Of a stretch of 64,000 nucleotides of DNA, positions 8,227 through 17,270 are shown one piece after another. The notes under the pieces were generated by a model, which worked only from the letters and a program-made list of their open reading frames with translations, had not been told where the DNA came from and ran no database searches. The stretch is taken from positions 6,908,317 to 6,972,316 of the forward strand of contig NZ_KB217478.1 of assembly GCF_000331305.1 (NCBI RefSeq), read 5' to 3'. The translations under genes and the position numbers were made by a program. Every line of letters begins with the position of its first letter. Positions within the stretch are counted from its first letter, which is position 1. Source of the DNA: Calothrix sp. PCC 7103. Its GTDB lineage: Bacteria > Cyanobacteriota > Cyanobacteriia > Cyanobacteriales > Nostocaceae.

Positions 8227-9735
8227 TTAACTTTTTTTTATTGGTGCCCTTCCATATAATGTGGTTAAGTTTTTAAATTTGAGAATGAGTTCGGATGTTA
8301 ACTCATGGTCATGATATCGCCATTCCCAGTTACCTTCAGCTTTACCTGGGAAATTCATGCGTGCATCTCCACCATGTCCCAAAACATCTTGTAATTGAAT
8401 AATTGCTTGATTCGCAATTGAACTCAATGCCAAGCGGATAAAATCCCAGTGTGCGCCATCATGGTTTATATTACCTAGATATATCCGCAGTTTTTCTTTC
8501 TCCCAGTCGCTGGCTTGGCTAAACCAACCCTCACAAGTATCATTATCATGAGAACCTGTGTAAACTACAGAATTTCTAGTGTAATTAAATGGTAAAAACG
8601 GGTTTCCAGGGTCGGAACCAAAGGCAAATTGTAGTATCTTCATACCTGGAAATTCAAACTTGTCGCGTAGTGCCTCAACTTCGGGTGTAATTACTCCCAA
8701 ATCTTCAGCTAATATGGGTAATTTACCTAATTTTTTCGCAATTTTTTGAAATAATGCTTCACCAGGCGCCTTTATCCATTTACCATTTTCTGCTGTTTCT
8801 TCTCCTTGGGGAACTGCCCAATACGCTTCAAATCCTCGAAAATGGTCAATACGAATAATATCAACGTAGTCGAGCATGACTTCAAAACGTTTTATCCACC
8901 ACGCAAAGTCTTGTTTCTCTAATTCTGCCCAATTATAAACAGGGTTTCCCCACAGTTGACCTGTAGCGCTAAAATAATCTGGTGGAACTCCTGCCATTAA
9001 TTCAGTTTCGCCTTTTTCATCCAAGCAAAAAATTTCTGGATTTGCCCATACATCTGCACTATCGTGAGCAACATAAATTGGGATATCACCAATAATTTCT
9101 ATTCCACGTTCGTTAGCGTAGGTTTTAAGTTTTGACCATTGATGAAAGAATTGAAACTGGACGAATTTTTGGTAAGATATTAATTCTTGAAGTTCAGATC
9201 GCGCGCTTGAAATGCTGTCGGGTTTGCGTTTTGCATATCCTGCTTCCCAAGTGTACCAACTGGCGCCGTTATGTGATTCTTTTAACGCCATAAACAAAGC
9301 ATAATCATCCAGCCAATTGGCTTTGGTTTCACAAAAAGTATCAAACTCTTTGCGCTGTTTTGAAGTTGCTTGACTTTTAAAGTTTTTACAAGCAATTTTG
9401 AGCAAATTGGTTTTGTAAGGAAATACAGCCTCGAAATCGACTTTGTGCGTCGGGAAATTGGGTATATTACCAAAATCCCAATCTGCCAGTAAATTATCTT
9501 CGCGTAATTTGTCTAAACTAATTAAAAATGGATTACCTGCCATTGCTGAGTAACACATATATGGGGAATTACCATACCCAGTCGGACCAAGAGGTAAAAC
9601 CTGCCAGTACTGTTGATTACTACTTTCTAAAAAATCAATAAAACGATAAGCTTCGTATCCTAAATCCCCAATTCCAAATCGACTGGGAAAACTAGTAGGA
9701 TGCAGTAAAACACCACTGGACCTAGGAAATGGCAT
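8227..9735 (-). CDS. malQ: 4-alpha-glucanotransferase MalQ (amylomaltase)
   Basis: The 502-residue protein is a GH77 enzyme that transfers maltooligosaccharide segments between glucans, part of glycogen turnover. The start [18 protein letters not shown] is typical of the family. Catalytic regions are present: nucleophile Asp in [12 protein letters not shown], acid/base Glu in ILAEDLGVI, and the third carboxylate in [22 protein letters not shown] is the conserved sugar-binding stretch. The start ATG at 9735 is divergent from the NUDIX gene, with 28 bp between them. Confidence 0.96.
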   Translation of the reverse strand: MPFPRSSGVLLHPTSFPSRFGIGDLGYEAYRFIDFLESSNQQYWQVLPLGPTGYGNSPYMCYSAMAGNPFLISLDKLREDNLLADWDFGNIPNFPTHKVDFEAVFPYKTNLLKIACKNFKSQATSKQRKEFDTFCETKANWLDDYALFMALKESHNGASWYTWEAGYAKRKPDSISSARSELQELISYQKFVQFQFFHQWSKLKTYANERGIEIIGDIPIYVAHDSADVWANPEIFCLDEKGETELMAGVPPDYFSATGQLWGNPVYNWAELEKQDFAWWIKRFEVMLDYVDIIRIDHFRGFEAYWAVPQGEETAENGKWIKAPGEALFQKIAKKLGKLPILAEDLGVITPEVEALRDKFEFPGMKILQFAFGSDPGNPFLPFNYTRNSVVYTGSHDNDTCEGWFSQASDWEKEKLRIYLGNINHDGAHWDFIRLALSSIANQAIIQLQDVLGHGGDARMNFPGKAEGNWEWRYHDHELTSELILKFKNLTTLYGRAPIKKS

Positions 9736-9763
9736 AAATATTCACCAATTAACAAATATAAAC

Positions 9764-10204
9764 ATGAATTCCATGTATCGAAATCCGGCGCCAACAGTTG
9801 ATATAATTATCGAACTAATTGACCGTCCTCATCGACCCATAGTCTTAATTGAACGTCATAACGAACCATTTGGATGGGCAATTCCAGGTGGATTCATAGA
9901 TTATGGCGAATCAGTTGAGGTTGCGGCAAAGCGCGAAGCATTAGAAGAGACTGGTTTACAGGTTGAGTTAGTCGAGCAATTTTTAGTTTACTCTGACCCC
10001 AATCGCGACCCGCGCAAGCACACATTAAGTATTGTATTCCTAGCAACCGCCACAGGTACACCCCAAGCTGGAGATGATGCGAAGAGTTTAGATATATTTG
10101 AACAATGGCGCCTGCCTGGGAATTTATGTTTTGACCACGATAAAATTTTGCACGATTATTGGCAATACCGTAATTATGGTATACGTCCAAGAGTTGGAAG
10201 TTAA
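9764..10204 (+). CDS. NUDIX hydrolase
   Basis: The 146-residue protein has the NUDIX signature in order: [17 protein letters not shown] then ALEETGL at about residues 45-66, which binds metal and a nucleoside diphosphate-linked substrate. The substrate cannot be predicted. The C-terminal region ([20 protein letters not shown]) is typical of small ADP-ribose/NADH-type NUDIX proteins in cyanobacteria. ATG at 9764 and a second in-frame ATG nine bases later are both possible. It is divergent from malQ. Confidence 0.88.
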   Translation: MNSMYRNPAPTVDIIIELIDRPHRPIVLIERHNEPFGWAIPGGFIDYGESVEVAAKREALEETGLQVELVEQFLVYSDPNRDPRKHTLSIVFLATATGTPQAGDDAKSLDIFEQWRLPGNLCFDHDKILHDYWQYRNYGIRPRVGS

Positions 10205-10383
10205 AAGTTAGGAGTTGGGAGTTAGGAGTTAGGAGTTAGGAAGTATGTCATGCTGAGGAACGTTAACGCAGTTTTCCCGTAGGGTAGCATCTTTAATATT
10301 TTCAGGTTTAGAAAGAATTAACTTATAAGTCATTTTTAACATATTAAATTTGACTCCTAACTCATAACTTCTAACTCATAACT
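10205..10383. repeat. Short tandem repeat and dispersed repeat fragments
   Basis: Positions 10206-10242 carry about five heptamer-like units of GTTAGGA or variants in tandem. The far end of the gap (10350-10383) holds the complementary words AACTCCTAACTC and AACTTCTAACTC, so the region can fold. Positions 10246-10290 contain TCATGCTGAGGAACG, a relative of the longer inverted repeat at 32926-32997. Short tandemly repeated repetitive sequences of this kind are common in filamentous cyanobacteria. Confidence 0.7.
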
Positions 10384-10391
10384 ATTAAAAA

Positions 10392-11117
10392 TCACCATGC
10401 CGTCCCTGTACCACGAATTGAAATTGTGTCCCCTTGTATTTTCACATCCTGCACGGACATCGGAACCAACGTGCGCTCACGAAAAATGCGTTGGTTGATA
10501 AATTCCTGTGAAATACCTAAATGTTTAGATAATTGTTCTACTGTCATGCTCACATTTGCCAGTTTTATGCTAGGTGAATCTAGAGCAATTTTTTGATTTT
10601 TGACTATTGGTGTGCCTTCAACTTCAATATATACAGGACGGTCTTTAACAATAGGCAAATTTAAAAAAGCTTGTGCTAAGTCCCTGCCTCCACCTTGCAA
10701 TTCTTTTTGCTGCGTCAGTTCTTGTAAATTAATAACGGCGCCTATAACTAATTTACTATCACGAAACTGAGTATTTTTACCTACAATAATTTTTTCTAAT
10801 TTAGCATCGCTTGTTACTCTCTCCTTCACCTGCATCTCCGAGAAAATCAAACGATTCACTTCATCTGCTTTCAACTCGACCTTTCCAACTCGCTCACCTG
10901 CTGATGCTTGTTTTTGTAGTGTATTACTAACTTTGCTCCAAATTTCTTCGCGCGTTAATTCTTTCGGTTTGGTTTCGTTTACTGGAGTCGCACTAGGTGT
11001 TGGCGCCGACTTTACGTACCAACTAGGTAGGTAAGTTGCTTGGCGCCATACTACTATTGAGACCACAAGAATAATACCGAAGGCGCCGCCTAATAACCAC
11101 AAAAACCGCTTTAACAT
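10392..11117 (-). CDS. Conserved hypothetical membrane-anchored protein
   Basis: The 241-residue protein starts with a basic residue and a hydrophobic segment (FLWLLGGAFGIILVVSIVVW, residues 5-24), then a Pro/Thr-rich linker and a soluble domain of about 190 residues. The soluble part, with VELKADEVNRLIFSEM and IQGDTISIRGTG, is not a family I can name with assurance. It is probably anchored facing the periplasm. The start ATG at 11117 faces away from the RidA gene. Its location gives no functional clue. Confidence 0.75.
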   Translation of the reverse strand: MLKRFLWLLGGAFGIILVVSIVVWRQATYLPSWYVKSAPTPSATPVNETKPKELTREEIWSKVSNTLQKQASAGERVGKVELKADEVNRLIFSEMQVKERVTSDAKLEKIIVGKNTQFRDSKLVIGAVINLQELTQQKELQGGGRDLAQAFLNLPIVKDRPVYIEVEGTPIVKNQKIALDSPSIKLANVSMTVEQLSKHLGISQEFINQRIFRERTLVPMSVQDVKIQGDTISIRGTGTAW

Positions 11118-11225
11118 AACTCTGACTCTTCATTTATATATAAGACTAAACAAAAAACCAAAAGTTGCTACCATAGAAATTGAACAAAAAAGAATAAGCA
11201 CCTAAATTTAAAAAATGCTTACCTT

Positions 11226-11858
11226 GTGGGAGCAAATATTGAAGATTGTAATTTAACGGCATCATGTTTACAATTTGCCAATTTAGAAGTAGCATCGCTG
11301 CAAAGAACAAATTTAATTAGTGCAAATCTTGATGGCGCCAATCTAAAAAAAGTAGATTTAACCCAAGCGAATATTTATGGTGTGAGTTTTAATAAAACTA
11401 ACCTAACAGATGCGATAATGCCAGATGGGCAAATTAATATAACTAACCCTTCCACTTATCAATCATTTATGACACGTCAAGTAATTCGTACCGATAAAGC
11501 ACCTGCACCCGTTGGACCTTATAATCAAGCTATTGTAGCATCTGGACAAATGATATTTGTTGCAGGACAAATTGCTATTGACCCAAGACTTGGTGATGTT
11601 CTTTACAAAGATGATGTAACTAAGCAAACCGAGCAAGTCATGGCAAACCTAGAAGCAATTCTAACTGCTGCTGGCGCCACATTTGAAAATGTCGTTAAAA
11701 CTGGTGTATTTCTTAAAGATATGAACGACTTTGCTGCAATGAATGCTATATACGCCAAGTATTTTCCATCAGAATCGGCGCCAGCACGTGCTTGTGTGGA
11801 AGTATCGCGCTTACCTAAAGATGTATTAGTAGAGATTGAATGTATTGCAGTGATTTAA
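11226..11858 (+). CDS. RidA family enamine/imine deaminase with N-terminal pentapeptide-repeat extension
   Basis: RidA proteins hydrolyse reactive enamine/imine intermediates to ketoacids. Residues from about 82 on form a complete RidA protein: [26 protein letters not shown], and the conserved Arg in [12 protein letters not shown]. Upstream, in the same frame, lie about 60 residues of pentapeptide repeats ([24 protein letters not shown]). The long form starts with GTG at 11226; a normal RidA of 129 residues would start at ATG 11469. No good ribosome-binding site precedes either start. It may be a true fusion or RidA preceded by an open gene relic. Confidence 0.85.
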   Translation: MGANIEDCNLTASCLQFANLEVASLQRTNLISANLDGANLKKVDLTQANIYGVSFNKTNLTDAIMPDGQINITNPSTYQSFMTRQVIRTDKAPAPVGPYNQAIVASGQMIFVAGQIAIDPRLGDVLYKDDVTKQTEQVMANLEAILTAAGATFENVVKTGVFLKDMNDFAAMNAIYAKYFPSESAPARACVEVSRLPKDVLVEIECIAVI

Positions 11859-11959
11859 TATATAGCTAAGAAACGGTACGGTTTTTCCTGCCGTTTTATC
11901 GCCTTTATTATAAATCAGAATTACTGTATAATTATTTTGTACTAAAAAATCTGTTAAAA

Positions 11960-12127
11960 ATGAAAGATCAAAATACAGTTAATCAGCGACTGCTTCGTAG
12001 AATGGCGCCAATTAAGCGAGTAATGAAAGCAGGTGATTTGTTAAAATTTGCTTGGACTTGGGAAGGTGATGACTTAGAAGAGTGTCTTCAGTTTGTTAAG
12101 GAAACTCGCTCTCAAAAAGAATTTTAA
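11960..12127 (+). CDS. Small hypothetical protein (55 aa)
   Basis: An ATG at 11960 begins a 55-residue basic-then-acidic protein (MKDQNTVNQRLLRRMAPIKR ... WTWEGDDLEECLQFVKETR) ending in TAA. The hydrophobic heptad-like spacing and the GGCGCC-containing codons are like those of neighbouring genes, which supports real coding. It could be a small DNA-binding or toxin-antitoxin related protein, but no family is recognised. A perfect palindromic repeat lies 29 bp downstream. Confidence 0.5.
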   Translation: MKDQNTVNQRLLRRMAPIKRVMKAGDLLKFAWTWEGDDLEECLQFVKETRSQKEF

Positions 12128-12155
12128 TTAATCTATCTTAATTTATACCACACAT

Positions 12156-12185
12156 TGTAGAGACGCGATTAATCGCGTCTCTACA
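12156..12185. repeat. Perfect 30-bp palindromic dispersed repeat
   Basis: The sequence reads TGTAGAGACGCGATT followed by its exact reverse complement. It belongs to a family with shared arms TGTAGAGACG/CGTCTCTACA, seen also at 34216-34270, 55428-55480 and 56739-56790, and related to the copy inside carB. It sits between two convergent genes and may end transcription in both directions. Confidence 0.9.
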
Positions 12186-12210
12186 TCTGTAATAATTTTT
12201 ACAATTTATG

Positions 12211-14190
12211 TTAGATTGATGCGTCCTTATTAATATTTGCTCTGGCAGCAGCGCGCACAATCCAGTTAGCATCATTAATTAGATGTTCGCGAATGTGAGA
12301 AGGTGTATTAATATTTTGTGCTACAGCATAACGCAGGCGCCAGTTTGGTGAAGATACATATTTTACAAGATAATCTTGGGGTGCGATGGGATGTAAAATT
12401 AAGAATAGTTTTGTTGAAGTGGCACGACTAGATTCTACATAATTCACTAACGCTTGAGACGCCTGTTCTGGAAAACGCTGGAATAAGTTGATAATTGCTG
12501 CTTTTCTCGCATGTTGATATTTTTGCCGATGATAAATTATTTCTTCTAAGATAGATAATGGTGTATTTGGGTTTTCTGCGACAGCAAGCAGTATTTCTGA
12601 ATTTGATTGTTTGATTAAATATGGAAATACAGTTACATGTGTTTTTATATTTTGTGCAATTGCAAGGCGAACAGGAATACGTTTATCTGGCGCCATTTGT
12701 TCTAAAATAGTTGCAGTGGTATTAGGATGATACACTACTGCTTCACGAATATGTAACCATTTACTGGTGGCAAGTTCCTGAAGTTGCTCTGTTGTTGTAT
12801 TCAGATTTTGCACTGTTTTCCATTCAATTAAAAAGTCTTGTAGTTGTGGATTGTTTTTAATTTGTTTTGTTTGTAAATTAGCAACAACTGCTTCTCGAAT
12901 GTCTCGCGCGCTGTTTTCAAGTAAGTAGTCTAAGGTTTCGAGTGGTGTTCGAGAATTTTGAGCCACCAACAAACTAATTTTGTAAATGATTTTTTCTTTG
13001 ATTTCTTTCCCATGAATCAGTACGCTTTTACTATATTTGATTAAATCTGAAAGAACTTGACTTGGGGTATTAGGATGACCTGCTAAAATTACATAAAGTC
13101 CTGCTGTGTACAAAGGATTCAGTGTTTGATTACGAGTCAGTTTTGCAATTCTTTGAAATTCATCACTATGCCTTTGATATTTGTTTACAGACTTCACAGA
13201 AAACTCGTATTCAAATATTTTTAATAGTAATTGTAAGGGTGTTTTAAAATTTAAAAATACTTTTAGTCTAACTTTTCCTTCAATTACTGCTAATTTTTCT
13301 AAAATATCTACAGGTGTATTGGGGTTATCAGCAATTGCTTCGTTGATGCGTTGACGAGGAAAAATTTGGAATTCGCTATTAAAAATATGTTCTATAACTT
13401 CAGAATGTGTTTGATCATTTAATGCATGAGTATATAAAATTCTTTCTTGATGAAAAATACTATCTACAGTAGCTATTGTAGTTATATCAGATATACGTCT
13501 TGAACTTAAGTTGTTAATTATACTATCTTTAACTTGCTCATCTAATGCTGTAAATAAGTTTTCGGGAATTATTCCAATCTCCCATAATGCTTCCTCTTTA
13601 AAACAGTCATGATTTAAGTAACTATGGTCTTTGAGTTCTTCGTATGCTGCTTTTTGCCAATCTTGATTTGTTTCTTTTTGTAAAGCTATGTGAAGTCTTG
13701 CAGTTTGAATAACTCGAATATCATAGTCTGTTCTATCTATAAGTATTTTTAATGCTTTTTTTGGCGTATCCGGATTGTTGAGTAATAGGTTTAATACATC
13801 TATATCATCATGCTTTGCTGCTGCGAACATCCATCCAGGTGGCGCCACATCTATTTTGAGTAAACTAGCTAATGTCGGTGCTGGCATTTCTTCTACCAGA
13901 TTAGGATTTTCTAGCATTAGCAGTGAAAAAATTGGATTATTTATTAATTCCTGTGGAAATTCTGCTCCTAATTTTAATAGCAAATTGGTTGGTGTATTTG
14001 GGTTGCTGACAATGTTTTGACGTGTTTGTTTATCTTTACTATAAGCTAAATGTACTAACAATTCCGGTGCCGCATTTGGGTTGCTTGCGACTATGCGCGC
14101 GAGTTCAATACTTGTGAGGGCTAATTCTTGTAAGCGTGTTTGCTCTGTTTCTGGACTTGCTGCTTCTGTTTCAGGGGTCGGGTTAAACAT
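12211..14190 (-). CDS. Large helical-repeat protein with repeated NPNTP motifs
   Basis: The protein of about 659 residues is built from repeats of some 24 residues whose caps read NPNTP, NPNA, NINTP or similar followed by two short helices (for example VSNPNTPTNLLLKLG and VYHPNTTATILEQMA). This is the leucine-rich-repeat-variant/HEAT-like type that makes a curved solenoid for protein contacts. No catalytic domain is visible. ATG at 14190 (MFNPTPETEAA) is preferred, because the in-frame extension to 14223 translates a dispersed repeat. It is convergent with the 55-residue gene. Its partner and role are unknown. Confidence 0.8.
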   Translation of the reverse strand: MFNPTPETEAASPETEQTRLQELALTSIELARIVASNPNAAPELLVHLAYSKDKQTRQNIVSNPNTPTNLLLKLGAEFPQELINNPIFSLLMLENPNLVEEMPAPTLASLLKIDVAPPGWMFAAAKHDDIDVLNLLLNNPDTPKKALKILIDRTDYDIRVIQTARLHIALQKETNQDWQKAAYEELKDHSYLNHDCFKEEALWEIGIIPENLFTALDEQVKDSIINNLSSRRISDITTIATVDSIFHQERILYTHALNDQTHSEVIEHIFNSEFQIFPRQRINEAIADNPNTPVDILEKLAVIEGKVRLKVFLNFKTPLQLLLKIFEYEFSVKSVNKYQRHSDEFQRIAKLTRNQTLNPLYTAGLYVILAGHPNTPSQVLSDLIKYSKSVLIHGKEIKEKIIYKISLLVAQNSRTPLETLDYLLENSARDIREAVVANLQTKQIKNNPQLQDFLIEWKTVQNLNTTTEQLQELATSKWLHIREAVVYHPNTTATILEQMAPDKRIPVRLAIAQNIKTHVTVFPYLIKQSNSEILLAVAENPNTPLSILEEIIYHRQKYQHARKAAIINLFQRFPEQASQALVNYVESSRATSTKLFLILHPIAPQDYLVKYVSSPNWRLRYAVAQNINTPSHIREHLINDANWIVRAAARANINKDASI

Positions 14191-14592
14191 AAGAGTGGAG
14201 CAGAATAAACCACAAAGGCACAAAGGACACTAAGGAAGAAAGGAAGAAAGGAAGAGAGTTTAAGAGGTTATTTTAATTTAACAAAGGTTATTGTTCTAAG
14301 CACTTTCTGAATGATTATCTAGAGGCGCCAAAATTGTTGTAACAATAAAGACTTAATTTTAAAATCCTAGAAACCGGGTTTCTTTGTTGCCATCTTGTAA
14401 TAAAAACGACGATTTGCGTAGAAACCCGGTTTCTATGTTTACACTGTTGTCTATGTATTATTTATTACATTACTTAAACTTTATAAAAACAATTATTGAC
14501 TTTTGCACTGAAATGCTCAAAAATCTAAACTACAGATATTGAAATATGTTCGCAATATTACTGCAATAAATTAGCTAAAGGGGTAACGCGAA
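14191..14592. repeat. Intergenic region with two kinds of dispersed repeat
   Basis: Positions 14200-14257 hold a purine-rich repeat (ACCACAAAGGCACAAAGG, then AAGGAAGA units) whose reverse complement appears at about 18460-18500. Positions 14369-14435 hold a 67-bp element whose ends are both AGAAACC(C/G)GGTTTCT and whose centre reads ATCTTGTAATAAAAACGACG; related copies are at 29911-29978 and 46122-46189. The last 120 bp before phnD are A+T-rich and probably carry its promoter. Confidence 0.8.
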
Positions 14593-15561
14593 ATGGCTCG
14601 GAGTCAAAAAGGTTTGCTCGGAGTTAGTGCTGCGTCAGTAGCACTAGCCAGCATTGTTAGTTTTTTTGGTGGTGTGGCAGCAATTGCGAACCCTACTATT
14701 GGGAGTAAAGGGCAGACAATAGTCGCTCAAAATCCTGCAAGTCTTACAATTGTGTTTCCTAGTCGTTCAGATTCTACAGATTTGCAAAATAAAGCAAATG
14801 CGGTAGCAGCGTTTCTTTCTAAAGAATTGAGAATGCCTGTCAGAGCGCAGATTGGTGATGATACCGCAGCTGTTGAGGCACTACGCGCAAACCGCGCACA
14901 AGTTGCATTTTTGAGTAGTCGTCCAGCGCTTAAAGCTGCACAGTTAGCAAATGCAAGGCTATATCTTGCAGAAACTAGAGATAATTACTCAGGTAAATTT
15001 ACATATAACTCTGTATTTGTTGTTCCAGCTAATAGCCCTTTAAAAACCCAAAGCAATGGCAGAGCGACACTCGCACAACTTCGCGGTAAGAAGATGGCGT
15101 TTACATCCCCAACATCGGGTTCGGGATTCATTTTTCCTACAAGTGAATTAGTTCGTTTCGGATTGGTGAAAAACCGTGATTCTTTGGGTAATTTCTTTGG
15201 TCAAGTAAGCTACGGTGGTAACTATAGCAAAGCTTTACAAGCTGTTTTACGAGGTCAAGCTGAAGCCGCAGCAGTATCAGAATATGCTTTATTCCCTCCG
15301 TATATAACTAATCAAGAACGCTCACAGCTACGAATTCTACACAAAATACCAGGTGTTCCAGCGCATGGTGTCGCAATTGACGACAGTGTTGCGGCGCCTA
15401 TGCGTGACCGTCTTATCGCTGCAATGTTAAAACTGAATCAACCAGCAAATAATGGTTTGCTTCGTAATCTTTATAACTCTAACGAGTTAGTAAAAGTAAA
15501 CCACGACAGTCACCTGGCGCCTGTTCGTGATGCACTCAGACGCGCGGGTATTGACCCTTAA
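14593..15561 (+). CDS. phnD: Phosphate/phosphonate-type ABC transporter substrate-binding protein PhnD
   Basis: The 322-residue protein has an N-terminal export signal (about residues 10-35, LLGVSAASVALASIVSFFGG) and a PhnD-type periplasmic binding domain, with VFPSRSDSTDLQNKANA at the start and LRGKKMAFTSPTSGSGFIFP in the ligand cleft. Homologues bind phosphonate, phosphite or related oxyanions; which one is not readable here. ATG at 14593 follows AAAGGGG. It heads the ABC cassette phnD-phnC-phnE. No C-P lyase or phosphite dehydrogenase gene is nearby, so only uptake is encoded here. Confidence 0.92.
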   Translation: MARSQKGLLGVSAASVALASIVSFFGGVAAIANPTIGSKGQTIVAQNPASLTIVFPSRSDSTDLQNKANAVAAFLSKELRMPVRAQIGDDTAAVEALRANRAQVAFLSSRPALKAAQLANARLYLAETRDNYSGKFTYNSVFVVPANSPLKTQSNGRATLAQLRGKKMAFTSPTSGSGFIFPTSELVRFGLVKNRDSLGNFFGQVSYGGNYSKALQAVLRGQAEAAAVSEYALFPPYITNQERSQLRILHKIPGVPAHGVAIDDSVAAPMRDRLIAAMLKLNQPANNGLLRNLYNSNELVKVNHDSHLAPVRDALRRAGIDP

Positions 15562-15565
15562 TTAG

Positions 15566-15644
15566 GTAGGTTGGGTGGAGGAACGGAACCCAACACACCA
15601 CAAATTGTTTATGTTGGGTTCCGCAAAGCCTCCACCCAACCTAC
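15566..15644. repeat. Long inverted repeat between phnD and phnC
   Basis: Perfect 16-bp outer arms (GTAGGTTGGGTGGAGG at 15566-15581 and its complement at 15629-15644) enclose 11-bp inner arms (GGAACCCAACA at 15585-15595 and complement at 15612-15622). It can fold into a long hairpin in the mRNA and may lower expression of the downstream genes relative to phnD. It looks like a mobile or dispersed repeat. Confidence 0.85.
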
Positions 15645-15663
15645 TAACAAATATTTTTAAGTA

Positions 15664-16407
15664 ATGAATGAAATAGTAATTGAATGTCGCAATGTCGAAA
15701 CGACGTTTTTAAAGTCGTTGCATCGTCCTATATTAAATCAAATTAATTGCCAGATTCGACGCGGTGAGTTTGTAGCTCTATTGGGATTGAACGGCGCCGG
15801 AAAATCTACACTACTGCGTTCATTTGTCGGACTCACACAAGTTTCGCGAGGAACGATTACTGTAGATGATATACAAATGGCGCCCACAACGTTGCCAAAA
15901 ATTCGGCGTAATGTTGGGATGTTATTTCAAGGAGGAGGTTTAATTCGCCAACTTAGTGCAGTAGAAAATGTTCTTTGTGGCAGGTTGGGAGTTAGAAAAC
16001 CTTGGCAAACTTTATTTGGGTTTCCAAAACAAGATTATCGTTTAGCGCTTCAACTACTCGACGAATTAGGATTGCATGAACATGCATATCAAAAAACTAG
16101 TTCTCTAAGTGGTGGACAACAACAGCGAGTAGCTATTGCGCGCGCTCTCATACAGTCACCCCAAGTTCTTTTAGCTGATGAACCTATTACAGGTTTAGAT
16201 GTAATGGCAGCTAAACAGGTAATGGATACCTTAGCAAAATTAAATAGTGAGCATGGAATTACTATAGTTACAGTCTTACACGATTTAGGTATTGCCGCAG
16301 AATATGCCCAGCGTGCGCTTGTACTTGATGCTGGACGTATTGTTTATGATGGCGCCTGTCATAACTTACAATCTGAATTTGCTCAAATTGGCTCTTTCTC
16401 AAAATAA
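15664..16407 (+). CDS. phnC: Phosphonate-type ABC transporter ATP-binding protein PhnC
   Basis: The 247-residue ATPase powers the phn uptake system. Walker A is GLNGAGKST at about residues 42-50, the signature is SLSGGQQQRVAIARAL, and Walker B LLADEP precedes an H-loop His in VLHDLG. Sequence order and length match PhnC. ATG at 15664 follows a hairpin-rich gap, and its TAA overlaps the phnE start as TAATG, which indicates translational coupling. Confidence 0.95.
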   Translation: MNEIVIECRNVETTFLKSLHRPILNQINCQIRRGEFVALLGLNGAGKSTLLRSFVGLTQVSRGTITVDDIQMAPTTLPKIRRNVGMLFQGGGLIRQLSAVENVLCGRLGVRKPWQTLFGFPKQDYRLALQLLDELGLHEHAYQKTSSLSGGQQQRVAIARALIQSPQVLLADEPITGLDVMAAKQVMDTLAKLNSEHGITIVTVLHDLGIAAEYAQRALVLDAGRIVYDGACHNLQSEFAQIGSFSK

Positions 16408-17213
16408 TGAATAATCTCGCTTATATCAATAAATTAACTGGGCGTTATCCTTGGATAAGTAATTTATTAATTATCCCCGTACTTATCCTGTTAGTTTTAG
16501 TTTATGCTTGGTCACTCGAAGGTATAGGCATAAACGCAGAAGTTTTAAATAATAGCTGGTTCTACGTTACAGATTTTATTTCTCGCTTTTTTCCACCTAA
16601 TCTTAATGTTCTTTCCAATGCTGTTAAAGCACTAATCCAGACAATACAAATGTCTTTATGGGGAACTACGATTGGTGCAATTATATCAGTACCAATTGCT
16701 ATTGCCAGCGCTAGTAATATTGCACCTGTATGGTTGCAGTGGTTAGCTAACTTTATACAAAATGCTGTCCGTTCAGTGCCTTCAATTATTTTAGGCTTAA
16801 TTTTTGTCGCTGCTACCGGACTCGGTGCCCCTGCTGGAACTTTAGCGTTAAGCATTTATACTATCGGTTACCTCGCTAAATTTTATCAACAAGCTATTGA
16901 AGCAGTCAACTCTCGTTCTATAGAATCTTTACAAGTTATTGGCGCCTCTCGCTGGCAAATAACCCAATATGGTATTGTGCCCCAAGTTTTACCTTTGGCA
17001 TTGGGTTATACACTTTGGATGTTTGAATATAATATTCGTGCTGCTTCTGTTCTTGGTGTTGTTGGAGCAGGTGGTATTGGGTTTGAGTTGAAAAGCTATA
17101 TCGATGGATTTGAATATAACAAAGCCACAACTTTTATGCTCGTGCTGCTAGTTGTTGTTACTATTATTGATTTTTTCAGCAGCCTCTTAAGGCGGCACCT
17201 CGACTCCATGTAG
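16407..17213 (+). CDS. phnE: Phosphonate-type ABC transporter permease PhnE
   Basis: The 268-residue protein has about six hydrophobic spans and the EAA-loop of ABC permeases (QQAIEAVNSRSIESLQVIGA followed by SRWQ). LGVVGAGGIGFELKS near the C-terminus is typical of the PhnE family. It overlaps phnC by one base. Only one permease gene is present, so it probably acts as a homodimer. A dispersed palindrome follows the stop. Confidence 0.93.
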   Translation: MNNLAYINKLTGRYPWISNLLIIPVLILLVLVYAWSLEGIGINAEVLNNSWFYVTDFISRFFPPNLNVLSNAVKALIQTIQMSLWGTTIGAIISVPIAIASASNIAPVWLQWLANFIQNAVRSVPSIILGLIFVAATGLGAPAGTLALSIYTIGYLAKFYQQAIEAVNSRSIESLQVIGASRWQITQYGIVPQVLPLALGYTLWMFEYNIRAASVLGVVGAGGIGFELKSYIDGFEYNKATTFMLVLLVVVTIIDFFSSLLRRHLDSM

Positions 17214-17219
17214 TAGTAG

Positions 17220-17236
17220 GGTGGGCAGTGCCCACC
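17220..17236. repeat. Palindromic repeat, GTGGGCA/TGCCCAC family
   Basis: The 17-bp palindrome GGTGGGCAGTGCCCACC lies between convergent phnE and the ferredoxin-domain gene. An extended perfect copy is found at 57362-57390, also between convergent genes. Both could act as short bidirectional terminators. Confidence 0.85.
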
Positions 17237-17270
17237 ATCCCATTCTATCAGTATATTTTCTCATTAAAAA

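Noticed and set aside
10206-10242. Tandem GTTAGGA units considered as CRISPR
   Set aside because: Units of seven bases with no spacers; this is a short tandem repeat.
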